From assembly GCA_050084985.1 (NCBI GenBank), contig JBITNC010000001.1, positions 183,272,001-183,336,000 on the forward strand: a stretch of 64,000 nucleotides of DNA, given 5' to 3'. Both the position numbers and the translations under genes were made by a program. The notes beneath the pieces were generated by a model. It did no database searches. It worked only from the letters and a program-made list of their open reading frames with translations, and was not told the DNA's origin. Positions within the stretch are counted from its first letter, which is position 1. Each line of letters opens with the position of its first letter. This DNA is from Nageia nagi. Its lineage: Eukaryota > Pinophyta. Below, in pieces: positions 32,327 to 44,350 of the stretch.

Positions 32327-33705
32327 TGTTGTCATTGTTTTCAACATGATGAGATTAGTGTGCATAAGATATCCATGGTTACAAATGTCATAGGAATGAT
32401 GTTGACAAGATTTGCAAAGTTGCCAAATGCAAAAAAGATAAAGAGACCAAAAGTTATCAAAAGCTATCAATGAGGCTAAAATGTAAATATAAGGTGATAA
32501 ATAACTAGATATGGTTTGGATCAATTTTTAGGGTGACAACAAACTTATGTGCAGTGTTGAAATGGTTAAATTTCATATTCATTCATTTTTGGGCATTTTT
32601 ATGGATTTTGGGGAAGTCATAAATCTAAATGAAATTGGCTTTATGCAAGTTAAATTGCAAGAAAATGGTGATGAATTAGAGGCTGAAATTTAGAACATAT
32701 ATAGTAATATATACCATGAAGATATGGTCCAAATTTTAGATCAAGGAAAAAATTAAGGTAGAAATGGTACAAGTTACAAAATGCCACTTGGTAACTTTTT
32801 GTAGTTTGGTGCACTTTTTGGGATATCAAAGAAAAAGAGGAATTACATGATTTTGAGTTGAGATCTTTGATTTCTAGTTATATATTTGTAATCAATGCAA
32901 AAAACCTCATAACTTTATTTTTTGGTTCATCTCAATCTAAGGTCTAGAAGCCAATGAATGAGGATGCCTAGTATGTGTTTAATGAAATGATAGGCATAAT
33001 TTTTGCTAAGTGTTGAGCCTAGTTTTGGTAGTTAAATGTTTGAAAAAATGCTTGCTATGGTTTTTGAGGAAACTTGTGAAATGTTTTAAAAAATGCATCT
33101 AGTTTAGTTATGACACTTGGTAGATTCTTTGAGGCATCCTTATTATGTGTAATTGTTTTCTCTCCAAGTGAGATGCAACCGAATACTTTTGGACTAAGTT
33201 TGACTATTGGGTGAAGAAGTTTTTGACATTATATTTTATTTCTTGTTAAAAAAGTAGCACTTCCATTTTTTATATTGGATATTTTTTATGATATGGTGTC
33301 TCTTTTTGAAAACTATTTCCAGTTGAGAATATCTAAAACAAATATGGGTTATTAGAGGTCATTCGATACTTATGCAAAAATTGTAATACCATTTCATGCC
33401 ATATGGACTTGGAACATGCTTTCTAAATCCAATCAATGTATTTTCATAAATGATAGGGTAGTTGATGCTATTCCTTATAGTGGGTACTAGAAAATATTGT
33501 AACATTTTTATGGCTGGATTTGGATTGGAGTCCAAGTAGTCATTTCTAGAAATGTAGCCAAACTAGTGAATCTCATTAAATCTTGTGTTGTGTGTTATTT
33601 TTGATGTGCTTGCTCATTTTATTTTAATTTTGTATCACCTTAATTTAAAAAATGAAAAATTTAAACACACTAATTCATTCCCCTCTTAGTCTCACATGAA
33701 GTTCA
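32327..33705 (+). repeat. 5' LTR of the truncated copia element
   Basis: Starts TGTTGTCATTG and ends near GTTCA, six bases before the primer site; length about 1.38 kb. The last part (TTCATTCCCCTCTTAG, about 33675) is typical of copia LTR ends. No partner LTR is present to confirm the borders. Confidence 0.65.
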
Positions 33706-33710
33706 ATAAT

Positions 33711-33725
33711 TGGTATCAAAGTAGG
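33711..33725 (+). promoter_or_regulatory. Primer-binding site, initiator-Met type
   Basis: TGGTATCAAAGTAGG follows the LTR; it fits TGGTATCAGAGC with one change in the first ten bases. Confidence 0.75.
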
Positions 33726-33771
33726 TTCTTATTTTGGCTTACTGAGCTAGGGAGATCTTGGATGTGATATA

Positions 33772-35392
33772 ATGGCTTCAGGTGAAAGGTTCTCTTCAAA
33801 CAAAGCTCCATTATTTGACAAAACTAGCTATGTTTTTTGGAGAGTTTGGATGCAAACTTATCTTAGTGCCTTGGGATATGAGATTTTAGAGGCCACAAAA
33901 ATGACTATACCACACCTTTCATGCCTATTACAAATACAATAGATAAGAAGGCATATAAAAATAACTTGAAGGCCAAGAATGCCATCATGTGTAGATTGGT
34001 AGACAATGAGATAGTAAAAGTGATGAACTATGAGTCAACAAAAGAAATATGGAATAAACTAAAAAGTATTCATGAGAGAAATGTGAAGATAAAAGAGGCT
34101 AAGCTTCAAACTCACCCAATGTAGTTTGAGAGTTTAAAAATAAATGAAAATGAAAATATAAAAGCATACATGTTAAGGGTCAATTAAGTGATCAATGTGA
34201 TTAGAGGCCTTGAAGGAAAGATTTAAGATTTAGTCATTATGAAAAATGTATTACATTTACTTCCTCAAAGATTTGATTAAAAATTTTTTGCTATAGAAAA
34301 AACAAAATATTTAAATTCTTTTAGTATGGATGAAATGCATGGCTCACTAATAGCCTATGAAATGAGAATAGGCAAGTCCAAATCCACATATAGGGAAGTT
34401 TCTTTCAAAGTAAATAAAAATATAAAAGAAAAATAGGGATCATAAGAAGAAGAATCTTTAGACGAATTAGAAGCATACATTCTTCGAAAAGTAAAAAAGG
34501 GAAAAGGAAAATACAAAAACAAATTTCCTTTTAAATGTTTCAATTATTGAAGTGTAGGACATTTTGTAGCAAAATGTTTACGCAAAGAAAAGAACCAAGA
34601 TGCTGAAAGTTTGCATAGAGAGAGAAGTGGCTAGAAGATAAAATTGAATTCTAGAAAAGGAAATTTCAAGAAGAAAAGCTTTATTTCCAATAATATTAGT
34701 TCATTAGAAACTAGCTCAAATGAAGATTTGAAAGAAGAGTTTGATAAAGCTCTCTTCATGGTATTGAAAGAGGAAAAACTAGAAATGAAACAAAAATTGG
34801 AAGAAGAAATCGATGAAGAAGAAATTGAAGTAGAAGTCAATATGGAAGGAGAACTAATTACAACTCTAGAAGAATTAGAGATAGAAAGGAAAAGCATAGG
34901 AAAACTTCTCAAAAACTTGATAAAACAAATGAAATCATCATAAGCTTAAAAGTAAAAGTAGAATAGATATGAAAAACAATAGAGGATCTTGAAGAACAAC
35001 TCACTACCAAAGTTAAGTACTATAGCAAATTGAAAGCAGAGATTACAAGGTAGAGTCTCCAACTAGAAGAGTTGAGTCATAAGGCTAGTGGGTATCATAA
35101 ACTTGAGGGAGGATCTTTAAAGTTATATGAAATGTTAAAGAGCCAAAGATAACCAAATATTAAATTTATTTTGGGTTTTGAAGAAGGAAAAACCTTCAAA
35201 TATGTGAATAAAAAATTAGAGATCAAGGAAGAAAAGAAACCAATCAATCAAGCAAAACCATCTTATGTAAAGCAAAATAATACTACTATAAATGATAAGA
35301 ATATAGAAAATGATGTATTCACTCATGTAGTACATCAAAGGAGAATAATATTTTTGGAACCTACTACAACATGGCAAAGCCCACAACCTAAG
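33772..35392 (+). pseudogene. Copia gag with charged coiled tail
   Basis: ATG at 33772 begins MASGERFSSNKAPLFDK. Then come FWRVWMQTYLSALGYEI, NLKAKNAIMCRLVDNEI, STKEIWNKLKSIHERN, ENENIKAYMLRVN, FDEMHG-like SMDEMHGSLIAYEMRIG and a zinc knuckle near 34535-34580 (CFNY-stop-SVGHFVAKC, second Cys lost). Downstream is a long Glu/Lys region (34644-34943, LEMKQKLEEEIDEEEIEVEV) that should form coiled coil. It is followed by KLEGGSLKLYEMLKSQ (near 35100), LGFEEGKTFKYV-like sequence and a Lys-rich tail to 35392. This order matches SIRE-type copia gags. At least eight stops and one frameshift break it, and the copy ends before protease. Confidence 0.75.
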
Positions 35393-36640
35393 TTCATTAA
35401 TTTCCCTACTTCTTAGCTTCCTAGTCCTAAAAGCTAAGATCTTGAAAAGAAGTATTTCAATTGCATGAAGGTCTAACATTTGTAAAATAGAGAAATACCA
35501 AATATTAGAAGGGTCAACAACATACTTTTGTAACAAGGATACATGAAAGACATCATGTATTTTGGACAAACTTGGTGGTAAGGCAAGTTTGTAGGCTAGT
35601 GGACTCTTCTTTTCCATAATTTCAAAAGGACCAACAAATTGAGGATTCAACTTAGTTGATTTTATCGCACTTTTTATGTAACAAATTCATAAAAATACCT
35701 TTTCATCCATAGCAAATTCTCTATGATTTCTCTTTAAATTGGCATAACTCTTTTGTCAATCAATAGCTTCCTTCAACTTTCATCAAATGGACTCGAGTTG
35801 TTCCTCTAATAGATTTAATATTTTTAGTTGGATCATCACCCAATCCTCTTGATTATCCCAATTCAAAGGATTTTTTTATATCCTTCCATACAATACTTCA
35901 AAAGGATCCATTTCTAAAGATGATTGATAGCCATTATTGTATGTGAACTCAACCAAATAAAGATAATATTCCAATTTGATCTTTTATTTCATGCAATACA
36001 TTCTAATCATATCCTCAAGAACTCTATTTACACATATTATCTACCCATCTATCTCAATATGATAAGTTGAGCTCATATTCAACTTTGTACCCAATGCCTT
36101 ATGTAATAATTTCAAAAATACAAAAGTGAATTTAGAATCCTTATATGAGATTATCGCTTCAAGAAATCCATGCAGTATAAATATTTCATGTACAAACTTA
36201 TTGGCTACTATAGGAGCATCATCTATGGTGTTATAAGTATAAAATGAAAAAACTTGGTTAAATTATCAATTGAAACTAATATGAAGTCATGATGAACTCT
36301 GATTTTTGGTAAACCAACTATAAAATCCATTGAAATCACTTACCATTTTTATGTTAGAATATTATGGGGATATAGATATCCACCTAGATGTTGATGTTTT
36401 GCTTTCATTTTTTGACATTCTAAGCATCTTGCCATAAAATTTATTATATCCTTCTTCATTCCATCCTAGTAGAATTTTTGTTTCAATTCTTCTCTCATAT
36501 TTGTACCTCCTAGATGTGCTACATATGGAGGATTATAGGCTTCTTGCAGGATTAAATTTCTTAAATCTCCTTTTTCTAGGATGACTAATATATCTCTAAA
36601 ATACAAAATTCCATCTTTTTCAACAACTTTTTAAGATGAA
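35393..36640 (-). pseudogene. Integrase of the long-LTR Ty3/gypsy element
   Basis: Minus strand. The HHCC finger is present at about 36560-36420: YVAHLGGTNMREELKQKFY then CLECQKMKAKHQHLGG. The core starts ISMDFIVGLPKI and DNLTKFFHF (about 36350-36260) and then decays, with shifts through 36200-35800. The C-terminal part is clear at 35650-35393: PQFVGPFEIMEKKSPLAY, LPPSLSKIHDVFHVSLL, QKYVVDPSN, ILAFRTRKLRSREINE. The sequence stops there because the copia piece is inserted. An open frame reported across 35216-35650 is a chimera of this tail and antisense copia sequence. Confidence 0.85.
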
Positions 36641-37240
36641 GGATTACCTTTCTTTATCAATTCCCTTATGGATTTATAATATGGATCCTCTTGCTGTAAG
36701 ATTCTCACTTGATAAAACAAGTCAAATTGGCTTGTTCTCATTGAATTTACATGTCTTTTCTAACTTAATGCATATGCCATTTAGTTTTCTTTAACCTTGA
36801 TATACATAACACTAAAATCATATTTTACGAGGAATTCCACCCATCACCTTTTCCTAGTATTTAAGTTGGGCTAAGTGAACAAGTACTTCAAGCTTTGATG
36901 ATTTGTTTTCAATTTGAAAGGTTTTCCTAGCAAATAATGCCTCCACATCTTGAGTGTGTGCACTATATTTGCTATCTCAAGATCATGTGTAGCATAATTC
37001 AACTCATGTGGATTTAACTTTCTAGATTCATATACTACAAGATTTCAATTTTGTGATAGTACTCCACCCAAAACCTCTAATGATGCATCTGTACATGCTA
37101 CAAAGTTACTATGGGGGTCAGGGATAGTGAGAACTAGTGCAAAGGTAAACCTTTCTTTCAAGGTTGTGAAAGCATTTTTTCACTTATCATTCCACTTAAA
37201 TACTTTGTTTTTCTTCTATATCTTGGTGATAGAATTAGCT
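36641..37240 (-). pseudogene. RNase H of the long-LTR element
   Basis: Reads NAFTTLKERFTFALVLTIP, FVACTDASLEVLGGVLSQ (about 37110), LNPHELNYATHDLEIANIV, LKMWRHYLLGKPFKLKTNH and QSLKYLFT, then the linker to integrase with QEDPYYKSIRELI and KDGILYFRDILVI. The first catalytic Asp (TDAS) is kept. Confidence 0.8.
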
Positions 37241-38060
37241 ATCTTTGAAAAGTCCTTAAAAAATCTTTAATAATATGCTAATCCTATGAAACTTCTCACC
37301 TCATTCACATTTGTTGGCATAGGCCAACTCATTATTTGTTTTACCTTTTAAGGTTCAACTGAGATTCCTTTGGCAAAAATAATATGAACTAAGTACTGAA
37401 TATGGGAAACATAGAAATCACACTTAGAAAATTTACCATATGGTTGATGTCATCTCAAAACCTCTAAGGAAAATCTCAAATAATGGTTATGATCTTCCTT
37501 ATTTCTTGAATATATGAGAATATCATCTAAAAAGACTAGCACAAATTTATCTAAGTATTCTCTATAAACATTGTTCATTAGATTCATGAATGCTATAGGA
37601 GCATTCATGAATGTTATTTTATGGGAACCTAATTCTTTTATTCTCAACTAGTGGTAACCTGATCTTAAGTCTATCTTGGAAAACATAGCAACATCTTTGA
37701 GCTAGATGAATAAGTTATCAATCTTAGGTAGAGGATACCTATTATTAATAGTAAACTTATTCAACATCCTATAGTCAATACACAATCTTAGTGTTCCAAC
37801 CTTATTTTTGAAAAATAATACAAGATCTCCTTAAGGTGATACACTAAGCTTTATCAACCTTTTCTCCAAAAGATCTTATAACTATACTTTTAACTCTTGC
37901 ATCTAAATGGTGTTCATTCTATAAGGAGTTCTAGAGATAGAATCAGATCCTAGTACTAGATCTATTGATAAATCAAATTCTCATTTTAGGAGTAAACATG
38001 GTAGTTCCTTGGCAAATACAATATTATATTCTTTCAATATTGGATACTTGTTTAACATTT
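37241..38060 (-). pseudogene. Reverse transcriptase of the long-LTR element
   Basis: Shows [17 protein letters not shown] (about 37790), [29 protein letters not shown], then KELGSHKITFMNAPIAF, where about 20 residues (the RYGHYEF...PFGL stretch, present in the copy at 61780-61850) are deleted. The catalytic box [10 protein letters not shown] (about 37535-37510) is intact, followed by KEDHNHYLRFSLEVLR. The thumb region continues to YYQRFFKD-like sequence near 37250. Confidence 0.85.
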
Positions 38061-38700
38061 CTACATATTTATCCTCTTCTTCCACTTCTTTGACCTTAAC
38101 TACAAAAATCATTTCCATTTTTCTAATATTTTTTTTTCATTTGCATGGATGTGATCAAGTAGGGTTCAAATAGTGCTTTATCACTAAACACCCTATATCA
38201 GTTTTGAAATACATCAATGTATTCTACCCATGTCTCTTTATATTCAATCAAAGCTTTATGGGCCATCAACTTCCATGCCTAAAATAATAACATAAGAAGC
38301 TAGGGGAACCACATATAAATCCCATACAATGGATCCCCTAGGTATTTCTAGTTCAACATCCCTAAAACATTATCTAACAAGGTATTTTTGGCCTAATTTG
38401 CACTCCACTTGCCACCTTTTTATCAAAAAATTTGGTTCCTTAATCATGTCTTTAATTAAATAATTTGAAATGAAATTATTCATTGCACCATAATCTATCA
38501 AAACTTTAAGAGATTTGTTAGAATTTTTACCCAAGATCTAAAGAGGTGTCACTTTTCCTTGAATTATCCTTCTTTAATGGTTATAAAGATTAAATACTCT
38601 TTAGATGGGTCTATCTTCAAAGGAAAATGATTTGCATAATGAGCTGCACCATAGTTCTAGCACCCATCTCAAGAAGCTTTCTTATGTTCAAGAAACTTAT
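38061..38700 (-). pseudogene. gag zinc knuckle and protease remnant of the long-LTR element
   Basis: The zinc knuckle is decayed (GC-stop-NYGAAHYANHFP, near 38670-38640), where the family copy at 62905-62860 has GCWNYGGVHYASQC. The protease that should follow is unreadable apart from short pieces. No DSG site could be placed. Confidence 0.5.
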
Positions 38701-39827
38701 CTCTTAGTGTATTTTAATTATCTCTTAGCTTTGGAAACCCTCAACCTTGTTTTCCATTTCTAGGATTGTGTTGTTGTTTATGAAACTACTGATTCTTCCT
38801 CTAAAAATTTTTCTTCTTAAATCTTTTATTCCTAAATGGTCTTTTCTCAAATCTAGAGTGATTTTCATCATTGAAACCATGATTATTTTTCTTGTTGCTT
38901 ATATGCTATGCTTAATGCTTTGCACTATGATTCTTTCAATGCATTTTCTTATCTTTTTCATTTGAAAGTTCATATTTTACCAAGATCTTTTTAATTCCCA
39001 AGTTACTTTCTTTCCTTTTTGTAATATCATAAGCTTCTTCAAGTGTCTTGGGATTTAAGATATTTACTATAGTTTTAATCTTAGGGTCTAACCCTATAAT
39101 GAATCTATACACCTTTAGATGATTTTGATTTTTTAGGATGTACTTAAGAAGTTTAACAAATCTTTGGTGATAGCTTTTGATACTCATAGACCCTTGTTGA
39201 AAAGTATAGTACAGTTCATACTTTTTATCATAATATACCTAAGGAATGAATCTTTTTCAAAATGCTATAATATATTCTAAACATTTTAGGTATTATATCC
39301 CATGTTCAATTATAGGTATCCCACAAGGTCTTGGTTCTTGGGGATAGTTTTTTCATTAAGAAGTATGTTTCAGCATCCTCTAACCATACTTCTAAATGCT
39401 CACCTTCATGATTTCCATTAGACTTGGGTATCTAAGCTTTTTTTAGATCAAATATAAGTTCTTGTTCAATCCTTACCTAAATCTAGTTATTCAATCCACT
39501 TGATCTTGCTGGAGCTAGAAGGACTAGATCAAATTCTTATCTTGAAGGATCAACTCTCTAACTCGGTAAATTATTTATCAATTCTTAATACTCTTCCACC
39601 TTCTCTTGGAGTATTGTGATGGCTTCTTCTCCTTTATTATTTTGATTGGAATAGCTATAAGAACTTTTAGTATTATTTACAGGAACTTGCTAATTGGCAT
39701 TCATCATTATTCCTCTTCTAGCATTTCACCCCCTGACATTTGCATTTCATCCCCTAACATTTGCATTTTGGCCCCTACCATTTCTTTGGTTTGCATTGGC
39801 ATTGGTATTCATAAAAAGGCTATTCAT
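38701..39827 (-). pseudogene. gag of the long-LTR Ty3/gypsy element
   Basis: The likely start is ATG at 39827 (MNSLFMNTNANANQRN); gag begins about 170 bp after the primer site. Three in-frame 21-bp units encoding NANVRG lie near 39722-39785. The capsid region includes FDLKKA (about 39440), WLEDAETYFLMKKLSPRT (about 39380-39330) and the open stretch 39187-38936 with KSYHQRFVKLLKYILK, VYRFIIGLDPKIKTIV and LNPKTLEEAYDITKRKE, a standard Ty3/gypsy gag core. A Lys/Asn-rich linker follows. Broken by several stops and at least one frameshift. Confidence 0.85.
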
Positions 39828-39996
39828 GATACCTTATCATAGGTTGCTTAAAGCTTTTGTTACACATATTAGGAATACTATAATCTAACTTAACCAAATG
39901 GTATTGTGATTAGGCTCATTTATACTCAATCTAGACTTCTTAAACTTTTATAGCAAAAGAGTAATGGACCATAGGTTTGAGGGTTTGAACTTAATG

Positions 39997-40008
39997 CTTT
40001 GATACCAA
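39997..40008 (-). promoter_or_regulatory. Primer-binding site, initiator-Met type
   Basis: Minus-strand TGGTATCAAAGC directly inside the right LTR; one change from TGGTATCAGAGC. Confidence 0.85.
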
Positions 40009-43000
40009 TGTAACACATCCACTTATTATCATCAACCATAACCATAATTTTTAGAACTAATTTTTTTATATTTAGTTTAGCACATGATATTCTAGAAACG
40101 AACCAAGTCATCCCATATGAGTTTAATAATGTTGCTCTAGTTCAACACTTGCATAGCAAGATTGTTCAAAACCTGAGGTAACCAACCTTGATAAAAAATT
40201 TTAGTGTTCACTCTTCAACACTCACCCTATTGAAAATATGCCTTAAAAGTAACCTCACCATTCCTATTCCACACCCCATGTGCAATAGGCTTTTTGGTCA
40301 CAATGTATTGGTTTTCTACTCAAGGCACATACCACTTGAGAGATTGCACTTCCACTAAGTTAGCATTATCAACTGATGATAACTCTCCATCTCATAGGAA
40401 AAGATAATTTTTTCTTAGCAAACTTTCATACCCTTATCTACTAACAACAAGTGGTATGACTACTAGTTACCCTCACCTGATAATAGTACATTTTTTTATT
40501 TCTATCCCCACTTGACTCACCTTTTGGAGGATATGAATCACTAGCCTACCTATAACTATTAGCTAGGCCCACCATGTGGTCTAGCATATCTATGCCCATA
40601 ATAAGGGGATCCATAGATATTAATTAATATCCTTGAGTGGCTATTTAGTCTAAATTATTATCAAATATGTTGACAAAAAAATCCACCCATGACCTACTAA
40701 CCATAAACTAATGTTCTCAAATAATAAAGAGGGTACAAGATAACATGCTTAATACAAGTTCTAGGGTTTAACACCATTATTCTTTGCTCATGATGTGTAC
40801 CTTGGAAGTATCAGGTATAGGCTTTTTTAAAAAGTCACATAATTCAATTTATTCCTTATGCATTATATTACATATATGAATTTACTTTTTAAAAGTCCTT
40901 GTACATACGTAAAGTAATAAATTATGAGTCAATGTCTAGCTACTATTACTACAAAAGTAATGCAGTGCTAAGTGGTCCTCACATAAGGAATATTCTTTTT
41001 CTTTATAATTTAAGGGGTAGGTTTACTTGGTGAAGATTCTCCATTATTTTCTTGCATTCATCCCAAAGGATTCCAAATGATCCCATTTAATCCCATTAGG
41101 TCTCGTTTGTACCCAATTTGATCCCATGAGTCTCTAATATATCTCAAAGCATCTTTTGGAACCCTAATTCTAAATTAGGATTATTTTTTAATCAATCTAC
41201 TTCTTTATAAGTTTTGTTAAAATCATTTACGTTATCAATTTGTAATACCTATTAATTATTTTCATGAAAAAAATAGTAATTTCAACTCCTAGTAATCCAT
41301 ATAATCAATACTAATTGTAGTATGTGATAACCATAATTAAAAGAAAGCTCATTAAATCACAATGCTAACATTTTTCTAAAAATTATATAAATAAAAAGTA
41401 ATCTACAATATTCATTAATTAATACCTAATATAATCCATCTATAAAACATATAAATGATATTTACTTCTATAAATATTAAAGCTTCCATAATTTATTACA
41501 AGTAAAAACCATGCATTATACAAAGTTAATTCAAATATAATACAATCCATTTAATCACTAATGAGATCTTTTTGAAAAATCATACTATTTTATATCCAAT
41601 TAGTTTGTAATTCAAATTTATTTATATCATATGGTTTTGACCATTGTATCAACTATCGAACATCTCCATCAATCTTCATGCAATGAGCATCGAACATCCC
41701 CTTGGAGCTTGGTAGGTGGATCGAGTACTAGGAAGGAGAAAGATTAGGATAACCCTTTTTAAAACTTGACCAAAATTATCTCCTTTCCTTGATCAATGTA
41801 CATTAATCTATTATTTATTTACCCTATAATTAATCCATCTTAATAATTAAATTATTCACAATAAGGTCTTGTATACCTTAATAATTAATTTATGCAATTG
41901 GTATCATATGAATTATTTTACTAAACATTATACCAATATCATAATCTTAAAACCATAATTTATATAATACAATATTCTAAAGAGTTATTGAATTACTTAT
42001 TAAAAATATTAAACATAACTTATCACCTTATTAGATACTAATTATTTTAATTGACAAACTTAGATAATAACAAGCAAACATACTTTTATTAATTCATATT
42101 TCCCCACTTTCACATGAATTCAACAATATTTCTTTGCTAAAATGATAAACACCATATTAAGAATATAATAACATTTATGTTAAAATAAATTCATTAAACT
42201 ATAGTAAAAGCATAAGGAGAAATATTTGACTAGTCTCTTTGAAATATCATAAAATGCATAATACAATTCATACATGAAAGTTTCCACTTGTACATCTAAA
42301 TAAAAGGAGAATAACAAAAGAAAATCTCACTCTTTTACTTTTTAAAGAAAAAGACATGGTACCAACCTTTAAATAAAATAACCACTGTCTCTTCAAACGG
42401 TACAACATTTCTAACAATAATTAATTCTATGAAACTTTACCAAATATTATGATAAACATCATATTAGGACTTTAATACAGTTCATGTCAAAATAAATTCA
42501 TTAAACTCTAGTTAAATGCATAAGGAGAAATATTTGACTAGTCTCCATAAAATATCATAAAATACATAATACAATTTATACATGAAATTTTCCACTCCTA
42601 CATATAAATAAAGAGAGAATAATAAAATAAAATCCCACTTATTTAATTTCATACAACTTATTAAGTACTTGAAATTAGGACTACTTTAATTAAACAAAAA
42701 AAATGTAAAAGAATGCACCTTGAATTAGATAAAAAAATTGTACAAGAATGCACTTTGACTTGAAGACGGAAGAGAGACTTCTTTTCTTCATGTAACTTTG
42801 CACGAAGCTTGAGAATAATAAAAATGAAATAATAAAAGATAGATAGGTAGGTATTTTTCTTAAGGTTCCACTCCTTTATTTATAACCAAGGAGGTCCAAG
42901 TGTGTCCAAATGGACATCTCCTCATATATTTAATAATTTTTGAGGTAGGTTTTCTTAAAGTTGTTGATGATTGAAATGGTATTAAATACCTTGAGACATT

Positions 43001-43715
43001 TTTTATTAACTGATAAATTAGTGCAAATGATTATTCATACTTAACATAAAAAAATAAAACTAAGAAGGATCATTGCTCCATTATTTTCCTACCCATTATA
43101 TATCTTGTAACACCACAAGGCCACCTTAGTCTTTTTTCAAATAGTGTTTTTACTATTAACTCCATGTGGAAATAGTATGGGCACTCATTTTAATTAATTT
43201 TTTATTAAATTTAATTTTCTAACCTTATATAAATTTTTATATTTAAATAAGGTATATTACTTTTTCCCTCCATTTCAAATTCGAATTTCAAAAATACAAA
43301 ACAAGGGAAACACACCTTTATATGTGATGCTTGCCTCATTTGGAAGGGAAAGATTAATCCATACATATTGGCAAACATAATTTCATTAAAAAATTGATAG
43401 TTATAGCAATTATTCTACATGAAACTATATGATTTATGATATTCATAGGGTGTGTCAACAATTCAATTCCAATCATTTCCTCCTCTTACCCATTTGTACC
43501 CATCATTAATTCACTTTTGGTCCTTAGGATCTTTGGATCGCTTCTCTATCTCAAGGTGACCTATGTTAAAATATATCAAAGTTAGCATCAACTTTTCACA
43601 AATGATACATATTTCTTTATCAAAATTATCATTACCATAGCATTATTCAAACATAATCCATTCAAATACTCAATGATACTTGAGGTCAAACAATGTCTCT
43701 AGGTGCATTGTGATA
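40009..43715 (-). repeat. 5' LTR (3.7 kb) of the 28459-43715 element
   Basis: Starts TGTAACACATCC and ends TGCATTGTGATA on the plus strand (CA decayed to TA). It is collinear with 28459-32145, including the internal duplication (GATAAACACCATATTA near 42145 and GATAAACATCATATTA near 42451) and the TATA-like site near 42871-42885. Confidence 0.92.
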
Positions 43716-43720
43716 GCATA

Positions 43721-43997
43721 ACATGTCATAAGCTAAACATTTCAACCTTATTATCATAAATTAAGTCATTTGATATTGTTCATATCCTTGGGATCATTTA
43801 ACACTTAACTCTTAGCATGAGGTAGGTTTATGTACCTACATCCACCCATTCTATTCAACAAAATATCATTTATCATTTATCACACATCATTGATAATCAT
43901 CATCATCATCATATCATCGATCAAAGTCAATATTTCATCAACAAATCATGATATCTTGTAATTTTTTGTTAAGCCTTGCGTTCTTACAAGATTCATC
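43721..43997 (+). other. 3' region of an older Ty3/gypsy element
   Basis: Short stretch between the long-LTR insertion and a polypurine tract, with an ATC-rich microsatellite (about 43893-43920). Together with 27365-28453 it forms the disrupted 3' untranslated region of the older element. Confidence 0.55.
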
Positions 43998-44012
43998 TCA
44001 AAAGGGGGCATT
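43998..44012 (+). promoter_or_regulatory. Polypurine tract of the older Ty3/gypsy element
   Basis: AAAAGGGGGCATT before TGTAAACATATC, a typical plant Ty3/gypsy junction. Confidence 0.8.
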
Positions 44013-44350
44013 TGTAAACATATCAAAATAACATATCTTAAGTTAGCATACCCTAGTTAGATCCATATTAGTAAGCTTGATCCTTTTAGAGCTATATCAT
44101 CCATTTAGGGTAGTTAATTAGCTAATCAACATATTGATCATATAGCTAATATATTGATTAGGATTTCTAACCTTAATTGAGATGTCAATAAAAAATATTT
44201 TTGAGTTTAAAATTTAATTTGAATTCATTTTATGAGGCTTCTTCCATGAGTTTTTCCCTTTTTAAGTTTAAAGGAGATGAAGGAGACCTCTATCTCCACC
44301 CAAAATCACCTTGGATGTAATCCTCCTAACTTAAACTCAAGAAAGCACAA
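44013..44350 (+). mobile_element. Partial LTR of the older Ty3/gypsy element
   Basis: Begins TGTAAACATATC at the polypurine tract. It runs right for about 340 bp before sequence of the opposite-strand copia LTR starts (an exact edge is not visible). It is not clearly similar to the LTR at 8447. Confidence 0.6.

Larger units (their letters stand above)
32318..35392 (+). mobile_element. Truncated Ty1/copia insertion (5' LTR plus gag)
   Basis: Comparison with the uninterrupted family member at 59560-59600 shows that about 3.07 kb is extra here. It consists of one LTR (about 32327-33705), a primer site and a gag region on the plus strand, with no pol and no 3' LTR. The left edge is placed near 32318 and the right edge near 35392. 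No target duplication is obvious. The gag layout (capsid, zinc knuckle, long charged coiled tail) resembles the SIRE group. Confidence 0.8.
28459..43715 (-). mobile_element. Ty3/gypsy element with 3.7-kb LTRs and target duplication GCATA
   Basis: LTRs 28459-32145 and 40009-43715 flank a minus-strand gag-pol. The target duplication GCATA is perfect at 28454-28458 and 43716-43720. Without the nested copia piece (32318-35392) the internal region is about 4.8 kb. RT and integrase wording fits the Tekay/Del chromoviruses, a group known for LTRs above 2 kb. The first 190 bp of the two LTRs differ at roughly 25-30 positions by eye, so the insertion is old. A second member of the family begins at 55095. 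Confidence 0.93.

Noticed and set aside
33711-33725. tRNA-like matches (TGGTATC... sequences here and at 18945, 21768, 39997, 49247)
   Set aside because: They are short complements of tRNA 3' ends next to LTRs, that is, primer-binding sites; no tRNA fold is present.
34631-34912. 93-codon Ser-rich minus-strand frame
   Set aside because: Exact antisense of the Glu/Lys-rich copia gag tail (34644-34943).
35216-35650. 144-codon minus-strand frame as one gene
   Set aside because: It is a chimera: integrase tail down to about 35393, then antisense copia gag across the insertion junction.
39606-39888. Two overlapping plus-strand frames rich in Ile, Pro and Ala
   Set aside because: Antisense of the gag N-terminus and its 21-bp repeats in the long-LTR element.
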